Source of the DNA: Oscillospiraceae bacterium
GTDB lineage: Bacteria; Bacillota; Clostridia; Oscillospirales; Oscillospiraceae
Reading direction: 5' to 3'
Length of the DNA: 60,550 bases
Assembly (NCBI GenBank): GCA_015067835.1
Contig: SVLS01000009.1
Span: 1-60,550 of the forward strand
The position numbers and the translations under genes are program-made. The notes beneath the pieces are model-generated. The model did no database searches, had not been told where the DNA came from, and saw nothing but the letters and a program-made list of their open reading frames with translations. Positions 59,393 through 60,550 of the stretch are shown in pieces (positions within the stretch are counted from its first letter, which is position 1; each line of letters opens with the position of its first letter).

Positions 59393-60430
59393 ATGGATAA
59401 GAAATATACGCAGTACGCCTGGGAAATGACAGAAGCACTTCTGTCCATTGACTCCCCCAGTGGCTATACTTGCCGTGCCGCTGCCTGGGTCAGGGAGCAA
59501 TTTGAGAAAATGGGCTTCTGCGCTGAAATCACCACCAAGGGTGGTGTGCTCGTGGATTTGGGCGGCGCAAATGAAGACGATGCGCTGCTTTTAGAAGCCC
59601 ACGCTGATACGCTGGGCGCAATGGTAGCAGAAATCAAAGGTAACGGCCGCCTGCGGCTTTCTCCTCTCGGCGGAATGAGCGCCAACAACGCAGAAGCCGA
59701 AAATGTTCGCGTCTACACCCGGGGCGGTCAGGTGCTGGAAGGAACTTGCCAGCTTTGCAACGCCTCTGTCCACGTCAACAAGGACTATTCCGAAACAAAG
59801 CGCTCTTTCGACACAGTGGAAATTGTGCTGGACGAAGATGTCAGCTCCGCTGCCGATACCAAAGCACTGGGCATTGAGGTGGGCGACATTATTTGCTTCG
59901 ACCCCCGCACCCGTCGTACCGCCAGCGGTTATCTGAAAAGCCGCTTCTTGGATGACAAATTAAGCGTTGGCATCCTGTTGGGCTTTGCAAAGTATGTCAG
60001 CGAACAGAAAAAGCAGCTCAGCCGCAAGACCTATGTGCACATCACCGTTTATGAGGAAGTAGGTCACGGTGGCTCTGCTTCCGTTCCTGCCGGTGTGACA
60101 GAAGCCATTTCCGTGGATATGGGCTGTGTAGGTGACGGGCTGAACTGCACTGAAAAGCAGGTCTCCATTTGTGCCAAGGATTCCGGCGGTCCTTACTCCT
60201 ATGAAGTGGTGGGCAAGCTGATTGAAGCCGCCAAGAAAACCGGTGCAGATTACGCTGTGGATGTGTACCCCTACTACGGCTCCGATGTGGAAGCAACTCT
60301 TCGCGGTGGTGTGGATATCCGCCACGGTCTCATTGGTGCCGGTGTTTATGCCAGCCACGGCTACGAGCGCAGCCACATCAGCGGCATTGAGAACACCCTG
60401 AAGGTGCTGAAAGGATATTTGGATGTATAA
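59393..60430 (+). CDS. M42-family metallopeptidase
   Basis: 345 residues, tetrahedral-aminopeptidase-like (glutamyl aminopeptidase/FrvX family). Two-metal site: LEAHADTLGAMV, FLDDKLSVG, YEEVGHGG, VDMGCVG and ASHGYERSH. TTGTTT-17-TAAGAT may be its promoter, and AGGAGG precedes the ATG. Probably finishes intracellular peptide degradation; exact specificity unknown. Confidence 0.94.
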   Translation: MDKKYTQYAWEMTEALLSIDSPSGYTCRAAAWVREQFEKMGFCAEITTKGGVLVDLGGANEDDALLLEAHADTLGAMVAEIKGNGRLRLSPLGGMSANNAEAENVRVYTRGGQVLEGTCQLCNASVHVNKDYSETKRSFDTVEIVLDEDVSSAADTKALGIEVGDIICFDPRTRRTASGYLKSRFLDDKLSVGILLGFAKYVSEQKKQLSRKTYVHITVYEEVGHGGSASVPAGVTEAISVDMGCVGDGLNCTEKQVSICAKDSGGPYSYEVVGKLIEAAKKTGADYAVDVYPYYGSDVEATLRGGVDIRHGLIGAGVYASHGYERSHISGIENTLKVLKGYLDV

Positions 60431-60485
60431 AAGCAGGGACGAGCATTGTAGACTGCTCCTGTAAAAACGGACAATAGACAAAAGG

Positions 60486-60519
60486 CCCCCTGATGTAGGA
60501 TAATAACTACATCAGGGGG
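60486..60519 (+). other. hairpin overlapping the RBS of a right-edge gene
   Basis: Perfect 13-bp stem CCCCCTGATGTAG/CTACATCAGGGGG (60486-60498/60507-60519) with an 8-base loop. The RBS of the next frame (AGGGGGTG) lies in its 3' arm, so folding would block translation. Confidence 0.75.
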
Positions 60520-60526
60520 TGTTGTT

Positions 60527-60550
60527 ATGCAACAAAGAAAATATACACAT
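60527..60550 (+). CDS. start of an open frame, possibly a transposase, cut by the window edge
   Basis: Only MQQRKYTH is visible. The RBS AGGGGGTG lies 6 bases ahead, inside a hairpin. The preceding 60450-60478 region (TAGACTGCTCC ... ACGGACAATAGAC) looks like an insertion-sequence terminal repeat, and a short basic start of this kind occurs in IS30, IS3 and IS200-type transposases. The family cannot be decided from eight residues. Confidence 0.4.

Overview
This window looks like a chromosomal segment of an anaerobic, low-to-moderate GC, endospore-forming Firmicute, most likely a gut clostridium of the Oscillospiraceae/Ruminococcaceae type. The grounds are spo0A and spoIVA, HPr kinase, a PPi-dependent phosphofructokinase, an archaeal-type prolyl-tRNA synthetase, a T-box leader, rhamnose/glucan/galactoside/KDPG sugar genes, and secreted proteins with Thr/Pro/Ser linkers. 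No phage, CRISPR array or rRNA was seen. Mobile signals are limited to one palindromic repeat (42121-42208) and what may be the left end of an insertion sequence at the right edge.

Layout. 1-6.9 kb: end of an ABC ATPase, a wall-binding D,D-carboxypeptidase, a HAD phosphatase and L-serine dehydratase pair, a 54-residue small protein, ProRS and a methyltransferase. 6.9-11.7 kb: three minus-strand surface genes, including a dockerin-bearing GH24 lysozyme and, 30 bases behind it, a membrane-anchored protein with a cohesin-like domain. This is the most unusual block of the window. 12-18.6 kb: mnmA, then a seven-gene minus-strand operon running from a membrane-tethered XRE regulator through folate, DUF1643, phosphodiesterase and DUF6472 genes to a beta-propeller/pseudopeptidase lipoprotein, and a CBS-domain gene.

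18.7-37 kb is central carbon metabolism: a pseudouridine synthase with hprK, fructose-bisphosphate aldolase divergent from PPi-phosphofructokinase, glycogen phosphorylase with 4-alpha-glucanotransferase, an orphan MsmK/UgpC-type sugar ABC ATPase with a long odd leader, sfsA, a SanA-like gene, rhamnose isomerase with an aldolase, a phosphohexomutase, a GH36 alpha-galactosidase and tRNA-Val(CAC). 37-43.6 kb: a secreted endonuclease I with a frameshift ahead of its membrane anchor, an M18 aminopeptidase, spo0A preceded by three phased 0A boxes, and the KDPG aldolase/KDG kinase genes separated by the palindromic repeat.

43.6-60.5 kb is housekeeping: der-plsY-gpsA, DUF177-rpmF, spoIVA with a sigma-E-like promoter, mtnN-luxS (SAM detoxification/AI-2), a membrane XRE regulator carrying a LiaF-like C-terminus, metY-tcdA-lrgA-lrgB, rsmA, a YabE-like 3D-domain protein, T-box-controlled thrS and an M42 peptidase. 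Most transcription units carry recognisable sigma-A promoters, often with an extended TGn -10, and end in strong hairpin terminators shared between convergent genes.
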